Made by a program: the position numbers and the translations under genes | Notes under the pieces: model-generated | What the model was told of the DNA's origin: nothing | Databases searched by the model: none | What the model saw: the letters and a program-made list of their open reading frames with translations, nothing else | Assembly (NCBI GenBank): GCA_023475345.1 | Contig: JAMCWD010000069.1 | Coordinates: forward strand, 1-40,454 | Direction: 5' to 3' | Source: Chloroflexota bacterium | GTDB taxonomy: Bacteria > Vulcanimicrobiota > JAMCWD01 | DNA: 40,454 nt | Shown here: piece by piece, positions 15,872 through 25,389 of the stretch | Layout of the letters: each line of letters begins with the position of its first letter | Position numbering within the stretch: position 1 is the stretch's first letter

Positions 15872-15990
15872 CTTAATCAAAGAGTCTCCGGAGAAGCACA
15901 GGATAAAGGACGTTTCCTTATGCCGGTACGGCCTCCTGTTGTATCCATACCCGGCATACATGAGAGCTTTTAAGACAGACTCCTGGTTTA

Positions 15991-17193
15991 TTAAACCACC
16001 GGTTCTTTTTTCTCCTGGCTCTCTCTTGAAACAAGCGCCACCATCACCGCGGAGGCGACGGCAAACCCCAGCGCTCCGTAAAACGGGGCCGCAGGCCCGT
16101 ATGAAACTTTGAGACTGCTCCCTATAACCGGCCCCGACGCGCCTAACGCCCCGTTCAGACTCCCTGCAATCCCGACAAGTGTCCCCCTCTGCCCCTGCGG
16201 ACACAACTTGTTGAGCAGCGCTTCGTACGATATGAACGCCACCTGGAAGCAAAACCTGAAAAGGGAAAAACATATCACGGATATCCAGAAAGCGTGAAAA
16301 AACGTCCATATAATCACGATGATACAATGGAAAATCACCCCGCCGCCCATCAGCCTGAGCGCCCCGAACCTGTCAACCAGCCTGCCTGCGATAAGGCTGG
16401 ATACAATGGCCGATATGCCGGAAACCATAAAGAGCATCTGGATTTCCATCATGTTGTATTTCTGGATATCACTTGCAAAAAGAGTTACGAACGGCCCCCA
16501 GTGGGTGAGGTTGAAAGTTATTGCGAACAGGATGCCCGCACCGATAAACAGGAGATAAGCTTTGCTTATGCTGCCGGTAAGACCTTTCAAAGAGAATGTT
16601 GCTCGCTCCATGTGAGTCTCTTTCAGGTAAACATGGCGAAGGACGGCGCATACGGCGAAAATCACGGCTGTAATATAAAATAACACATTGAAGCTGAAAT
16701 ATTTCAGCAAAAGAGCGCCCAGCGCAGACCCCGTAGTCATCCCCAGGGCGAGGCCGAACCAGATAACGCCGAATGCAGAACCCCTTTTTTCCTCCGGCAC
16801 CGATTCGGCGGTTATCGCTGAAAACGAAGGCATCTGAAGAGCGCTGAAGCTGTCGGCGATGACCATCCATAGTGTAAGGGTTTTCCAGTCTCCTGCAAAC
16901 CCGCACAACGTGTAAAATATAATAAACGTATAAGTGGGCCACACGATGATCTTTTTTCTCCCCCACCTGTCGGACATCAGGCCCCCTATCACCTGGAAAA
17001 GCGTAAATGCAAGGCCCAGAAAAGCATAGGTTAAACCTACCTGTACGTCATTTGCTCCAAGCTCTCTAAGGCGAAGGGGCAATACCGGAAACCATGAGAA
17101 AACTCCAGTAATTACAAGAAAAAAGGTAAAAGAAACAATGAAGACATTCCTGTTTTTCAGCATCGACCATATATCCAGGATGAAAGACTTCAT
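15991..17193 (-). CDS. MFS transporter
   Basis: 400 residues from the ATG at 17193, which has AGGAG 5 nt upstream; the longer frame from 17223 adds ten residues with no RBS. About twelve hydrophobic helices are seen. The cytoplasmic loop between helices 2 and 3 carries the MFS signature GGLMSDRWGRKK, repeated in the second half as AGRLVDRFGALR. Substrate unknown; this level of sequence does not separate drug exporters from sugar or peptide carriers. No regulator is adjacent. It is divergent from folD. Confidence 0.85.
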   Translation of the reverse strand: MKSFILDIWSMLKNRNVFIVSFTFFLVITGVFSWFPVLPLRLRELGANDVQVGLTYAFLGLAFTLFQVIGGLMSDRWGRKKIIVWPTYTFIIFYTLCGFAGDWKTLTLWMVIADSFSALQMPSFSAITAESVPEEKRGSAFGVIWFGLALGMTTGSALGALLLKYFSFNVLFYITAVIFAVCAVLRHVYLKETHMERATFSLKGLTGSISKAYLLFIGAGILFAITFNLTHWGPFVTLFASDIQKYNMMEIQMLFMVSGISAIVSSLIAGRLVDRFGALRLMGGGVIFHCIIVIIWTFFHAFWISVICFSLFRFCFQVAFISYEALLNKLCPQGQRGTLVGIAGSLNGALGASGPVIGSSLKVSYGPAAPFYGALGFAVASAVMVALVSRESQEKKEPVV

Positions 17194-17231
17194 CGCGCTC
17201 CTGCCTCGTTTAATTTCATACACGATAACTT

Positions 17232-17254
17232 ATAGAAGGAAAACATGTCAAGCC
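17232..17254 (-). promoter_or_regulatory. possible MFS promoter -35 region
   Basis: On the minus strand CTTGACATGTT repeats the first eleven bases of the ffh promoter (TTGACA at 17253-17248). A TATAAG lies only 11 nt beyond it and a weaker TTATCG at 17 nt, so the -10 assignment is open. It lies about 50 nt before the MFS start. Confidence 0.35.
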
Positions 17255-17350
17255 GGAAGAAATATTGATTTCAGGGGGGCGTGTACTTGTACTTGATTTT
17301 ATTGTTGCCCTTATGTTTTTAGAAAAATTGTTTTTTTGGGGGGAGCAGGC

Positions 17351-18211
17351 ATGAGCGCAGAAATTATCGACGGGAAACAGGCCGCAAATGAAATCAAAGA
17401 AAAACTATCGGAAGAAATCAAACGGCTTGCAGGCAAGGGCATAATACCGGGGCTTGCCGTTATCATGGTCGGAGATAACCCGGCAAGCCAGGTTTACGTT
17501 AACAACAAGGAAAAAGCGTGCGAAAAAGTCGGGATCAAATCATGGGTTTATAGGCTCCCGGCGGAAACCCCGGAAAAAGAAGTCCTGAAGCTTATTGACG
17601 AGCTTAACGGCAACGACGAGGTTCACGGGATCCTCGTCCAGCTTCCGCTGCCGGGCCATATCGACGAGGGGAAAGTCATGAACCTGATACTTCCCGAAAA
17701 AGACGCCGACGGGTTCCATCCGTACAACATGGGCAGGCTGCTTATCGGCGAAGACGGCCCCGTACCGTGCACTCCCGCCGGGATCATGGAGCTTATTCAC
17801 AGGACGGGGATAGAGATGAAAGGAAAAGAAGCCGTCGTCGTGGGCAGGAGCAATATCGTAGGGAAGCCAGTCGCGCTGCTCTTGCTCCGGGAACATGCTA
17901 CCGTAACGATATGTCATTCCAGGACACGGGATCTGCCGGGTGTCTGCAGGCGGGCTGATGTTCTGGTGGCCGCCGTAGGCAGGGCAGGGATGATCAAGAA
18001 AGATTTCGTCAAGCCGGGCGCTGTAGTTATCGATGTAGGCATCAACAGGGTCGATGGAAAACTGGCAGGCGACGTGGATTTCGATGAGGTAAAAGAGGTG
18101 GCCGGGCATATAACGCCGGTGCCGGGCGGGGTCGGGCCTATGACCATAGCGATGCTCCTGGTCAATACCGTGGAAAGCGCAAAGAAAAAACTTGTTCATG
18201 CAGCAATATAA
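17351..18211 (+). CDS. folD: methylene-THF dehydrogenase / methenyl-THF cyclohydrolase
   Basis: 286 residues from the ATG at 17351; a TTG at 17336 would sit inside the G-rich RBS (GGGGGGAGCAGG). FolD carries out two steps of the methyl branch: formyl-THF to methenyl-THF (cyclohydrolase) and methenyl-THF to methylene-THF (dehydrogenase, NAD(P)). Signatures: [14 protein letters not shown] with the catalytic Lys, [23 protein letters not shown], the nucleotide-binding [17 protein letters not shown], and [15 protein letters not shown]. There is no separate fchA in the window, so FolD probably does both reactions. It leads the operon with fhs 40 nt behind. Confidence 0.96.
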   Translation: MSAEIIDGKQAANEIKEKLSEEIKRLAGKGIIPGLAVIMVGDNPASQVYVNNKEKACEKVGIKSWVYRLPAETPEKEVLKLIDELNGNDEVHGILVQLPLPGHIDEGKVMNLILPEKDADGFHPYNMGRLLIGEDGPVPCTPAGIMELIHRTGIEMKGKEAVVVGRSNIVGKPVALLLLREHATVTICHSRTRDLPGVCRRADVLVAAVGRAGMIKKDFVKPGAVVIDVGINRVDGKLAGDVDFDEVKEVAGHITPVPGGVGPMTIAMLLVNTVESAKKKLVHAAI

Positions 18212-18251
18212 ACCGCAATTGAACCAATAAATAATTTAACGGGGGTATGAA

Positions 18252-19976
18252 ATGTCGGAACAAACAATACAAAAAAATAACGTGCCGTGCGATCTGGATA
18301 TTGCACAATCGGCGAAGATCATGCCTATAACCGAAATCGCCGAAAAAATGGGGATCCTGGATGACGAGCTCGAACTTTACGGCAGGTACAAGGCCAAGGT
18401 GTCCCTGGATGTACTGGAAAGACTGAAGGACAGGCCGGACGGCAAATATATCGACGTAACTGCGATAACTCCCACGCCGCTGGGTGAAGGCAAGACCGTA
18501 ACCACCATCGGGCTTTCGCAGGGGCTGGGGAAAATCGGCAAGAACGTCTGTACCTGCATCAGGCAGCCGTCGCTGGGGCCTGTTTTCGGCATAAAGGGAG
18601 GCGCCGCAGGCGGCGGCTACTCCCAGGTCATCCCTATGGAAGATTTCAATCTCCACCTGACCGGTGATACGCATGCGGTTTCCATATCGCACAACCTGCT
18701 GGCCGCATTCATCGACGCTTCTATTCTTCACCACAACCCGCTGAATATCGATCCCCTGAAAATTTTATGGCCGCGCGTCGTGGATGTCTCCGACAGGGCA
18801 TTGAGGCAGATAGTCATCGGCCTGGGGGGAAAAGAAAACGGCTACCCGCGTGAAACAGGCTTCGATATCTCCGTCGCATCCGAAGTGATGGCGGTCCTGG
18901 CTTTGACCACCGACCTTTTCGATCTCAGGAAGAGGCTTGGCCGGATGGTCGTCGGCTTCACCTATGACGGCAAGCCCGTTACCGCCGAAGACCTCAAGTG
19001 CGCCGGTGCCATGACAGTCCTTATGAAAGACGCCGTCAAGCCCAACCTCATGCAGACTCTCGAACACACCCCCTGCTTTGTCCATGCGGGGCCTTTCGCA
19101 AACATAGCTCATGGCAACAGCTCCATCATAGCCGACAGGATAGCGCTCAAGCTGGCGGATTACGTCGTTACGGAAAGCGGGTTCGGTGCGGACTGCGGCG
19201 CGGAAAAATTCATGGACATCAAGTGCCGGTACAGCGGTCTGAGGCCCAATTGTGTCGTCATGGTGGCAAGCATCCGCGCCCTCAAGATGCACGGCGGCCT
19301 CGGGACCGTCGTAGCCGGGAAGCCCCTGCCCGAAGAATTGACGAAAGAAAATATCCCGGCCCTTGAAAAAGGCTGTGAGAACCTCATCAAGCATATCGAA
19401 AGCCTGCTTAACTACGGGGTCCCTGTCGTCGTGGCCGTCAACAGGTTCACGACCGATACGGACAAGGAAATTGAAACCGTCCGCAGGATAGCAAAAGAAG
19501 CCGGGGCCGAAGACGCCATCCCCTCCGAGGTCTGGGGCAAAGGCGGCAATGGCGGAAAAGAGCTTGCCGAAGCGGTGGTGAAAGCATGCGATAAGCCGTC
19601 AAACTTCAAATTCCTTTACGACCTGGATCTCCCCATCGAAGAAAAAATCGAGATCATCGCAACGAAGATATACGGCGCGGGCCGTATCGAATACGCTCCC
19701 GAAGCCAAGAAGAAGATCAAACTCTATAACGAATTCGGCTATGATAAGCTTCCAATCAACATGGCCAAGACTCACCTTTCGCTCTCGCATGATCCCAAAT
19801 TAAAAGGACGTCCCAGGGATTTCACTCTCCCCATCCGGGACATAAGGGCATCGGTCGGCGCCGGGTTCCTTTACCCGCTCTGCGGCGATATGAGGACAAT
19901 GCCAGGACTCCCATCAACACCCGCCGGGCAGAAAGTCGATATAGACGAAACCGGCAAAACCGTAGGATTATTCTAA
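18252..19976 (+). CDS. fhs: formate-tetrahydrofolate ligase
   Basis: 574 residues, slightly longer than the usual ~557. It activates formate with ATP and THF to give 10-formyl-THF, the ATP-using step of the methyl branch. The P-loop [12 protein letters not shown] (about 74-85) and [21 protein letters not shown] (split over 116-136) are diagnostic, as are [14 protein letters not shown] and [18 protein letters not shown] precedes the start. It ends 3 nt before a long hairpin, behind which the hdr genes start. Confidence 0.97.
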   Translation: MSEQTIQKNNVPCDLDIAQSAKIMPITEIAEKMGILDDELELYGRYKAKVSLDVLERLKDRPDGKYIDVTAITPTPLGEGKTVTTIGLSQGLGKIGKNVCTCIRQPSLGPVFGIKGGAAGGGYSQVIPMEDFNLHLTGDTHAVSISHNLLAAFIDASILHHNPLNIDPLKILWPRVVDVSDRALRQIVIGLGGKENGYPRETGFDISVASEVMAVLALTTDLFDLRKRLGRMVVGFTYDGKPVTAEDLKCAGAMTVLMKDAVKPNLMQTLEHTPCFVHAGPFANIAHGNSSIIADRIALKLADYVVTESGFGADCGAEKFMDIKCRYSGLRPNCVVMVASIRALKMHGGLGTVVAGKPLPEELTKENIPALEKGCENLIKHIESLLNYGVPVVVAVNRFTTDTDKEIETVRRIAKEAGAEDAIPSEVWGKGGNGGKELAEAVVKACDKPSNFKFLYDLDLPIEEKIEIIATKIYGAGRIEYAPEAKKKIKLYNEFGYDKLPINMAKTHLSLSHDPKLKGRPRDFTLPIRDIRASVGAGFLYPLCGDMRTMPGLPSTPAGQKVDIDETGKTVGLF

Positions 19977-19979
19977 ATG

Positions 19980-20027
19980 ATTATCCCCGGGAGCAAAGAG
20001 GAACTTCGGCTTCCGGGGATAATTTTA
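19980..20027 (+). terminator. hairpin with short T-tract between fhs and hdrC
   Basis: A 15-bp stem (19980-19994 with 20009-20023; core ATTATCCCCGG / CCGGGGATAAT with one G-T pair further in) is followed by only TTTTA. It is a candidate partial terminator or mRNA processing site separating folD-fhs from hdrCBA-mvhD-metVF, which could set the ratio of the two parts. The 3'-side T-tract is short, so read-through is likely. Confidence 0.6.
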
Positions 20028-20058
20028 CCCTGACGAAACTTTAAAAGAGGTGAATATA

Positions 20059-20631
20059 TTGTTCCCTGAAAAGGCGGTATTGTCCGCCCCTGTTGATCCG
20101 GGCTTTCTCCGGAAGGTGCGGGAAGAAAGCGGTGAAGACCCTTCCCGATGCTACCAGTGCCTGAGATGCTCGACGGGCTGCCCTTTAAGCAGCAACATGG
20201 ACTACACTCCACACCAGGTCATGAGGCTTATCCAGCTCGGGCAGAAAGACGAAGTCCTGGGCTCGGACGCAATCTGGGTGTGTGTTTCCTGCTACACCTG
20301 CAGCGTCCGGTGCCCCAACGATATAAACATCGCCCACCTTTACGATACGCTGAGGCAGATGGCGGTAAGGGAAGGGTACGAGATAAAACGCTCACAGATC
20401 CCGATTTTCCACAGGGAGTTCCTGGGACAGGTGAAGTACCTGGGGAGGCTCCACGAGCTTATGCTGATGGGCTTTTACAGGCTCCGGGCCGGAGGGCTTT
20501 TCGACGATATGGACCTCGGCTACGACATGGTGCGGAAAGGACGTCTGGGACTTCTGCCTTCATTCCCTCACGGCGGCAAAGATCTGAAACGCATATACGA
20601 TTATGCCGGTAAGGAGGCGAAGACTTCATGA
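20059..20631 (+). CDS. hdrC: heterodisulfide reductase subunit C-like Fe-S protein
   Basis: 190 residues. The start chosen is TTG at 20059 with AAAAGAGG 8 nt upstream; the GTG at 20050 overlaps that SD. Two 4Fe-4S motifs are clear: CYQCLRCSTGCP and CVSCYTCSVRCP. HdrC carries electrons between HdrA and HdrB. In a bacterium with no methanogen pathway genes nearby it is part of an Hdr-like module, here in front of metVF. It overlaps hdrB by 4 nt (ATGA). Confidence 0.92.
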   Translation: MFPEKAVLSAPVDPGFLRKVREESGEDPSRCYQCLRCSTGCPLSSNMDYTPHQVMRLIQLGQKDEVLGSDAIWVCVSCYTCSVRCPNDINIAHLYDTLRQMAVREGYEIKRSQIPIFHREFLGQVKYLGRLHELMLMGFYRLRAGGLFDDMDLGYDMVRKGRLGLLPSFPHGGKDLKRIYDYAGKEAKTS

Positions 20632-21491
20632 AGCTTGCTTATTTCCCCGGTTGTAGTCTTCACTCTTCAGGCCGGGATTACGATAAATCCATCAGGATGG
20701 TGCTTGGAAAGCTCGGCGTGGATCTTGTGGAGATACCCGACTGGAACTGCTGTGGGGCGACATCGGCCCATGTTACCGACGAGAACCTTGCTGTCCTCTT
20801 GCCTGCAAGAAACCTGGCAATAGCCGAAGGCATGGGGCTTGACATACTTGCGCCGTGCTCGGCGTGCCACCAGCGGCTTGTTATCGCCGAAGAAGAATTG
20901 AAAAAAGAAAAATTTCAAAAAGCCTTGAAAGAAACCACCGGGAAAGAGTTCGCCGGGAAAATCAGGACGCTCGGCATACTCGAAGTCCTGATGGGCAAGG
21001 TCGGCCCTGAAGCCATAGAAAAAGAGATCAAAACTCCGCTCAAAGGTTTCAAAGTGGCGTCGTATTACGGCTGCCTGATAGCCCGCATCCCCAGAGTCAA
21101 GACGTTCGACGACCGTGAAAATCCGACATCAATGGACAGGCTCGTAGATCTGACGGGCGCAGAAGCAGTGGACTGGCCGTTCAAAGCCGACTGCTGCGGG
21201 GCAAGCTTCGGAATAACGCAGAAGCCGTTTTTTCACAAGCTTTCGGGCAGGCTCCTGGACGGGGCCGGGGATTTCGGCGCTCAGGCAATAGTTACCGTGT
21301 GCCCGTTCTGCCAGTTAAACCTTGAAATGGCAGGCTACAAGGAGGCAAAGGAAACGCCCTCCAGGACACCTCTGCCCGTGATGTCGATAACCCAGTGGCT
21401 GGCCCTTGCGATGGGCTTCACGGCAAAACAAGCGGGCCTTTCCAGCCTGCTCGTCGAGCCGGGCCGGCTCAGAGAGACGGTGTCCAGATGA
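20628..21491 (+). CDS. hdrB: heterodisulfide reductase subunit B-like protein
   Basis: 287 residues. Two CCG domains are present: NCCGATSAH with APCSACHQR in the first, and DCCGASFGI with TVCPFCQLN in the second. In methanogen HdrB such motifs hold two non-cubane 4Fe-4S clusters. The N-terminus YFPGCSLHSSG is typical. In the Moorella-type complex HdrB and HdrC would connect HdrA to the methylene-THF reductase rather than reduce a heterodisulfide. It overlaps both neighbours by 4 nt (ATGA). Confidence 0.93.
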   Translation: MKLAYFPGCSLHSSGRDYDKSIRMVLGKLGVDLVEIPDWNCCGATSAHVTDENLAVLLPARNLAIAEGMGLDILAPCSACHQRLVIAEEELKKEKFQKALKETTGKEFAGKIRTLGILEVLMGKVGPEAIEKEIKTPLKGFKVASYYGCLIARIPRVKTFDDRENPTSMDRLVDLTGAEAVDWPFKADCCGASFGITQKPFFHKLSGRLLDGAGDFGAQAIVTVCPFCQLNLEMAGYKEAKETPSRTPLPVMSITQWLALAMGFTAKQAGLSSLLVEPGRLRETVSR

Positions 21492-24280
21492 AACAGGCCA
21501 ATCCTTCAAACGAAATTCTCATATCAGGCGGCGGTGTATCCGGCATGAGAGCCGCGCTGGACCTTGCAGAAACCGGGTATAAAGTACACCTTGTAGAAGG
21601 CTCGTCCGATATAGGCGGCCTTGCAAAAGACCTCGAAAAAAGCTGCATGAGAGCCTGCTGCGCCTCGGCTTCAGGCCCCGAAGGACAGGGCGAAGAAGAG
21701 ATGGTCAGGAACGACTGCTTCTTATGCACTCTCGACCCGCTCCTCGTCGAAGTTAAAACGCATCCCGGTATTACAGTTTACAACAACGCTAAAATCGAAT
21801 CCATCGAAGGCGGCCCCGGCGCATTTAAAGCAGTGCTGTCATCCGGCAAGTGGAAAACGGAGCTTGAGACAGGGGCGGTAATCGTTGCTACGGGCCTTGA
21901 GCCTTTCGATGCTTCTCTTAAAAGCGAATTGGGCTGGGGACGTTATCCCGATGTTCTGACGTCGGTGGAATTTGAAAAGCTTCTCATCGATGCGGCATCG
22001 CCCGGCGGAAAGCTTGCACGGCCTTCCGACGGCAAGATCCCTGAAAAGATAGCCTTCCTCCAGTGTGTGGGATCAAGAGATGTAAACGTCGGCGCTTCTT
22101 ACTGCTCGTCGGTCTGCTGCCAGTATGCCGCAAAAGAGGCCATGACGGCCAGGACATATTCTCCCGAAACTTCGATTACGATATTTTACATCGATGTAAG
22201 GTCGCACGGGAAAGATTGGGAGCGCTTCACCGACAGGGCGAAAGACGATTTCGGAATAGTTTTCAAAAAGGGACTGCCGTCAAGGGTAACGGGGACTCCC
22301 GGCAACAGGGCCCTCATACTGCGCTACGAGGACGAGGAAACAGGCGAATACCGGGAAGAAGAGTTCGACCTGGTAGTCCTTTCCGTGGGGCTGGTCCCGG
22401 GGGAAAGCCTCCGGGAGACGGCAAAAATTCTCGGCATACAGCTTACGGATCATGATCTGATCAAGGTGAATCCGCCCGATGAGATCAATACCGACAGGGC
22501 GGGGATCTTTGCGGCAGGCACGGTTACAGGCCCTTGCGATATAGCCGAAGCAACCGCCAGGGGAAGCGCGGCGGCAGCGGCTGTCGGAGAACTGATCCCT
22601 GAGGGCAGGCTCAAAAAAGATGAAAAGAAATACCCGCCCGAAAGAGATATTACCGGGCAGGAAGTCCGCATGGGGATATATCTCGCGGACGGCCTCCCCA
22701 CTGCCCTGGCGGGAGCCGCCAGGAACATCCCGCATACGGTACACGTTGAAGAGGGACTGAAGCCCGGCGAAGAAGGCCTCATGACCCTCCGGAGAACCAT
22801 CGCAAAAGAAAAGCTGAACCGCGTCCTGATTGCTGGCTTCGATCCCGACATGTACAACGGGGTTTTCCGCGAGGCGCTGCGTGAAACCGGGCTTAACCCT
22901 TATCTCCTTGAAGTAACGGCCCTTTCCGAAACGGGGCTGCCCGGCCCGGTGCCGGAGAAAAAAGCCGTGGAGATGCTTAAACGTGCGGCCGCCAGGACGG
23001 CGAAGCTCAGACCTCTTTACGACTCGAAGTTCCCTGTCAACAAATCCGCCCTGGTAGTCGGGGCAGGCGTATCGGGGCTTAATGCCGCGCTGTCGCTGGC
23101 CCGGCAGGGGTTCCCGGTAATCCTGATAGAAAAGGAATCCGAGGCCGGAGGCCGTCTCAGGAAAACAGTCAAAACTTCCTCAGGTATGGAAACCGGGCCA
23201 TATCTCAAAGACCTCCTGAAACAGGTTAAAGGAGAACCCCGCATAACCCTGATGACAGGCAGTACGCTCAAAGAAGTATCCGGTGTTGTCGGGGATTTTA
23301 CAAGCGCCGTCATGACGCCGTCCGGTGAACAGGAGATCGATCACGGCGTCCTCGTTATAGCTGCGGGCGCTTCCGAATACCGCCCGTCCGAATACATGTT
23401 CGGCGAAGACGAAAGAGTCATCACCCAATCCGATCTTGCTTTAAAAATGGCGGCGGGAACTTTCCCAAAAGATAAAACCATAGTCATGATACAATGCGTC
23501 GGCTCCCGCAGCGACGAGCATCCATACTGCAGCAGGACATGCTGCGCAGACGCCGTCAGGAACGCAATCGACCTGAAGGCACAGAACCCTGACAGGCATG
23601 TATTCATTCTCCACCGGGACATCCGCACTTACGGCCTTGCAGAAGACCTTTACAGGGAAGCCCGCGATGCAGGCGTCAACTTCCTCCGCTTTGACGAGGA
23701 TATGCCGCCCGGTGTCGAGCCGAGAAAAGATTCGCTCCAGGTAAGGATCTACGATACCCAGCTCCGGGCAAATATAGCGATAACCGCCGATTACCTTGTC
23801 CTTTCCTGCGGGTGGGTCGCCGGAAAATCAAACGAGGAGCTTGCCGGGACACTTGACACGGTGCTCGATGAAGACGGCTTTTTCGTGCCCGCGCAGGAGA
23901 AGTTTTATCCGCAGGACATGGAGTGTGAAGGCATGTTCATGTGCGGCGGTTGTATTTATCCCGCATCAATCGAAGAAGCTGTTACGCAGGGCCGCGCCGC
24001 AGCGGGCAGGGCGGCTGCTATACTGGCTAAAGAAGAACTGGCGGGGCCGCCGATGCACGCGGTGGTCGATCCTGATCTATGCGCATCGTGCCTGTCGTGC
24101 GTCAGGTTGTGCCCGTACGAAGCGCCTTTCATCAACGACGAAGGCAAAGCCGAAGTACTTGCCCTCGTATGCCGGGGCTGCGGGATATGCGTTTCCGAAT
24201 GCCCTGCCAAAGCTTTAAGCCTGGAACTCTGTACCGACGAACAGGTGCTTGCGGAACTGGAAGTTGTGTCCGCGCTATGA
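21488..24280 (+). CDS. hdrA: HdrA-like flavoprotein, tandem double-HdrA fusion
   Basis: 930 residues from an ATG overlapping the hdrB stop; an upstream in-frame codon at 21395 lies inside hdrB and is rejected. There are two FAD-binding HdrA units. Unit 1: ISGGGVSGMRAALDLAETG near residue 12, NDCFLCTLDPLL, then CVGSRDV..YCSSVCCQYAAKEA near 192. Unit 2: VVGAGVSGLNAALSLARQG near 518 and CVGSRSDEHPYCSRTCCADA near 668. The C-terminus (859-915) has a two-cluster ferredoxin domain: CASCLSCVRLCP and CRGCGICVSECP. HdrA is the flavin-based electron-bifurcating subunit. Two units in one chain mean two FADs, the second perhaps the NAD(P)H-linked one. Single HdrA is ~650 residues. Confidence 0.9.
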   Translation: MKQANPSNEILISGGGVSGMRAALDLAETGYKVHLVEGSSDIGGLAKDLEKSCMRACCASASGPEGQGEEEMVRNDCFLCTLDPLLVEVKTHPGITVYNNAKIESIEGGPGAFKAVLSSGKWKTELETGAVIVATGLEPFDASLKSELGWGRYPDVLTSVEFEKLLIDAASPGGKLARPSDGKIPEKIAFLQCVGSRDVNVGASYCSSVCCQYAAKEAMTARTYSPETSITIFYIDVRSHGKDWERFTDRAKDDFGIVFKKGLPSRVTGTPGNRALILRYEDEETGEYREEEFDLVVLSVGLVPGESLRETAKILGIQLTDHDLIKVNPPDEINTDRAGIFAAGTVTGPCDIAEATARGSAAAAAVGELIPEGRLKKDEKKYPPERDITGQEVRMGIYLADGLPTALAGAARNIPHTVHVEEGLKPGEEGLMTLRRTIAKEKLNRVLIAGFDPDMYNGVFREALRETGLNPYLLEVTALSETGLPGPVPEKKAVEMLKRAAARTAKLRPLYDSKFPVNKSALVVGAGVSGLNAALSLARQGFPVILIEKESEAGGRLRKTVKTSSGMETGPYLKDLLKQVKGEPRITLMTGSTLKEVSGVVGDFTSAVMTPSGEQEIDHGVLVIAAGASEYRPSEYMFGEDERVITQSDLALKMAAGTFPKDKTIVMIQCVGSRSDEHPYCSRTCCADAVRNAIDLKAQNPDRHVFILHRDIRTYGLAEDLYREARDAGVNFLRFDEDMPPGVEPRKDSLQVRIYDTQLRANIAITADYLVLSCGWVAGKSNEELAGTLDTVLDEDGFFVPAQEKFYPQDMECEGMFMCGGCIYPASIEEAVTQGRAAAGRAAAILAKEELAGPPMHAVVDPDLCASCLSCVRLCPYEAPFINDEGKAEVLALVCRGCGICVSECPAKALSLELCTDEQVLAELEVVSAL

Positions 24281-24292
24281 GGAGGAAACGAG

Positions 24293-24724
24293 ATGGCTGA
24301 ATTCAGCCCCCGCATCACGTTATTCTGCTGTGAAAGCTGCGGCTTCCCTGCCGCCGAAAGGGCCGTGAAACAGGGCTATTCATTATCCCCTGAATGCAGG
24401 CTCATAAAAATCCCCTGCACCGGGAAGCTTGACGTGCTTTATATTTTGAAGGCGTTTGAAGCCGGGAGCGACGGCGTGGCCATAGCAGGCTGCCCGGAAG
24501 ACGCCTGCAGGTACGAGACCGGCAGCCTCCGCGCAAAAAACAAATTCGATAAAACAAGGGCCATCCTTGAAAAAATCGGGATCGAGCCGGAACGGATCAA
24601 ACGCTGGCAGGTCTCCTCTTCAATGGGCGAAAAATTTTCCCGCCTCCTGTCGGCTATGGAAGAAGAACTGGCAAACCTTGGGCCATTATTCCCGGACAGA
24701 TTGAAAAAACGGGGTGATAATTAA
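24293..24724 (+). CDS. mvhD: MvhD-like 2Fe-2S protein
   Basis: 143 residues. Cysteines CCESCGFPAAERA, ECRLIKIPCTGKLD, and AGCPEDACRYETGS follow the MvhD/VhuD pattern, the small protein that links HdrA to an electron donor module. AGGAGGAAA lies before the ATG. In M. thermoacetica the same gene lies beside hdrABC and metFV. Its stop TAATG overlaps the metV start by one base. Confidence 0.92.
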   Translation: MAEFSPRITLFCCESCGFPAAERAVKQGYSLSPECRLIKIPCTGKLDVLYILKAFEAGSDGVAIAGCPEDACRYETGSLRAKNKFDKTRAILEKIGIEPERIKRWQVSSSMGEKFSRLLSAMEEELANLGPLFPDRLKKRGDN

Positions 24725-25389
24725 TGATCGTCGCAGAACAAAAACCTATCGAAGAGGTTCTTAAATCCATCGAGCCGTTCGATAAAATCCTGGTGCTCGG
24801 TTGTAACACCTGCGTGGCCGTCTGTATGGCAGGCGGCGAAAAGGAAGCCGGGATACTCGCCTCCATGATAAGGCTGGCGAGAGAAAAGGCCGGCAAACTT
24901 GTCGATGTTCTGGAGAAAACGGTGGAGCGCCAGTGTGACGATGAATTCCTCCTTGCCGAAAAAGAGTTGTACGATAAAGTGGAGGCGGTGCTTTCCACCG
25001 CCTGCGGGGTGGGAGTCCAGCAGTTGTCGGCCCTTTTGCAGATCCCTGTCCTGCCTGCATTAAATACGAAGTTCATGGGAGGGACGAAAGATCACGGCAC
25101 CTGGAGCGAGCGGTGCTCCGGCTGCGGCGATTGTGTGCTGGAGCTTACTGGCGGGATCTGCCCGGTTTCTCGTTGTGCGAAAACTTTGCTCAACGGCCCA
25201 TGCGGCGGCTCCGCAGACGGCAAATGCGAGGTCAACCCCGATACCGACTGCGCATGGCAGTTGATAATAGACAGGATGACCGCACTTGAACGGCTCGATA
25301 AGCTCCTGGAAATACAACCTGCGAAAAACTGGAAAACGGCCCGCGACGGAGGCCCCAGAACCCAGACCAGGGAGGATGTGAAATTATGA
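24724..25389 (+). CDS. metV: methylene-THF reductase zinc/Fe-S subunit MetV
   Basis: 221 residues, in the MTHFR C-terminal zinc-binding family (MetV). N-terminal LGCNTCVAVCMAGG and STACGVGVQQLS carry cysteines, and the C-terminus carries CSGCGDCVLE, GICPVSRCAKTLLNGPCGG and KCEV. In acetogens MetV pairs with MetF and carries Fe-S clusters passing electrons to the MetF flavin. It overlaps mvhD by one base and metF by 4 nt, supporting one complex. Confidence 0.9.
   Translation: MIVAEQKPIEEVLKSIEPFDKILVLGCNTCVAVCMAGGEKEAGILASMIRLAREKAGKLVDVLEKTVERQCDDEFLLAEKELYDKVEAVLSTACGVGVQQLSALLQIPVLPALNTKFMGGTKDHGTWSERCSGCGDCVLELTGGICPVSRCAKTLLNGPCGGSADGKCEVNPDTDCAWQLIIDRMTALERLDKLLEIQPAKNWKTARDGGPRTQTREDVKL

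Noticed and set aside
17540..18199. 219-codon open frame on the minus strand
   Set aside because: Antisense of folD; no RBS or recognisable motif.
18765..19394. 209-codon open frame on the minus strand
   Set aside because: Antisense of fhs, an unmistakable gene; the long frame arises from GC-rich codon bias.
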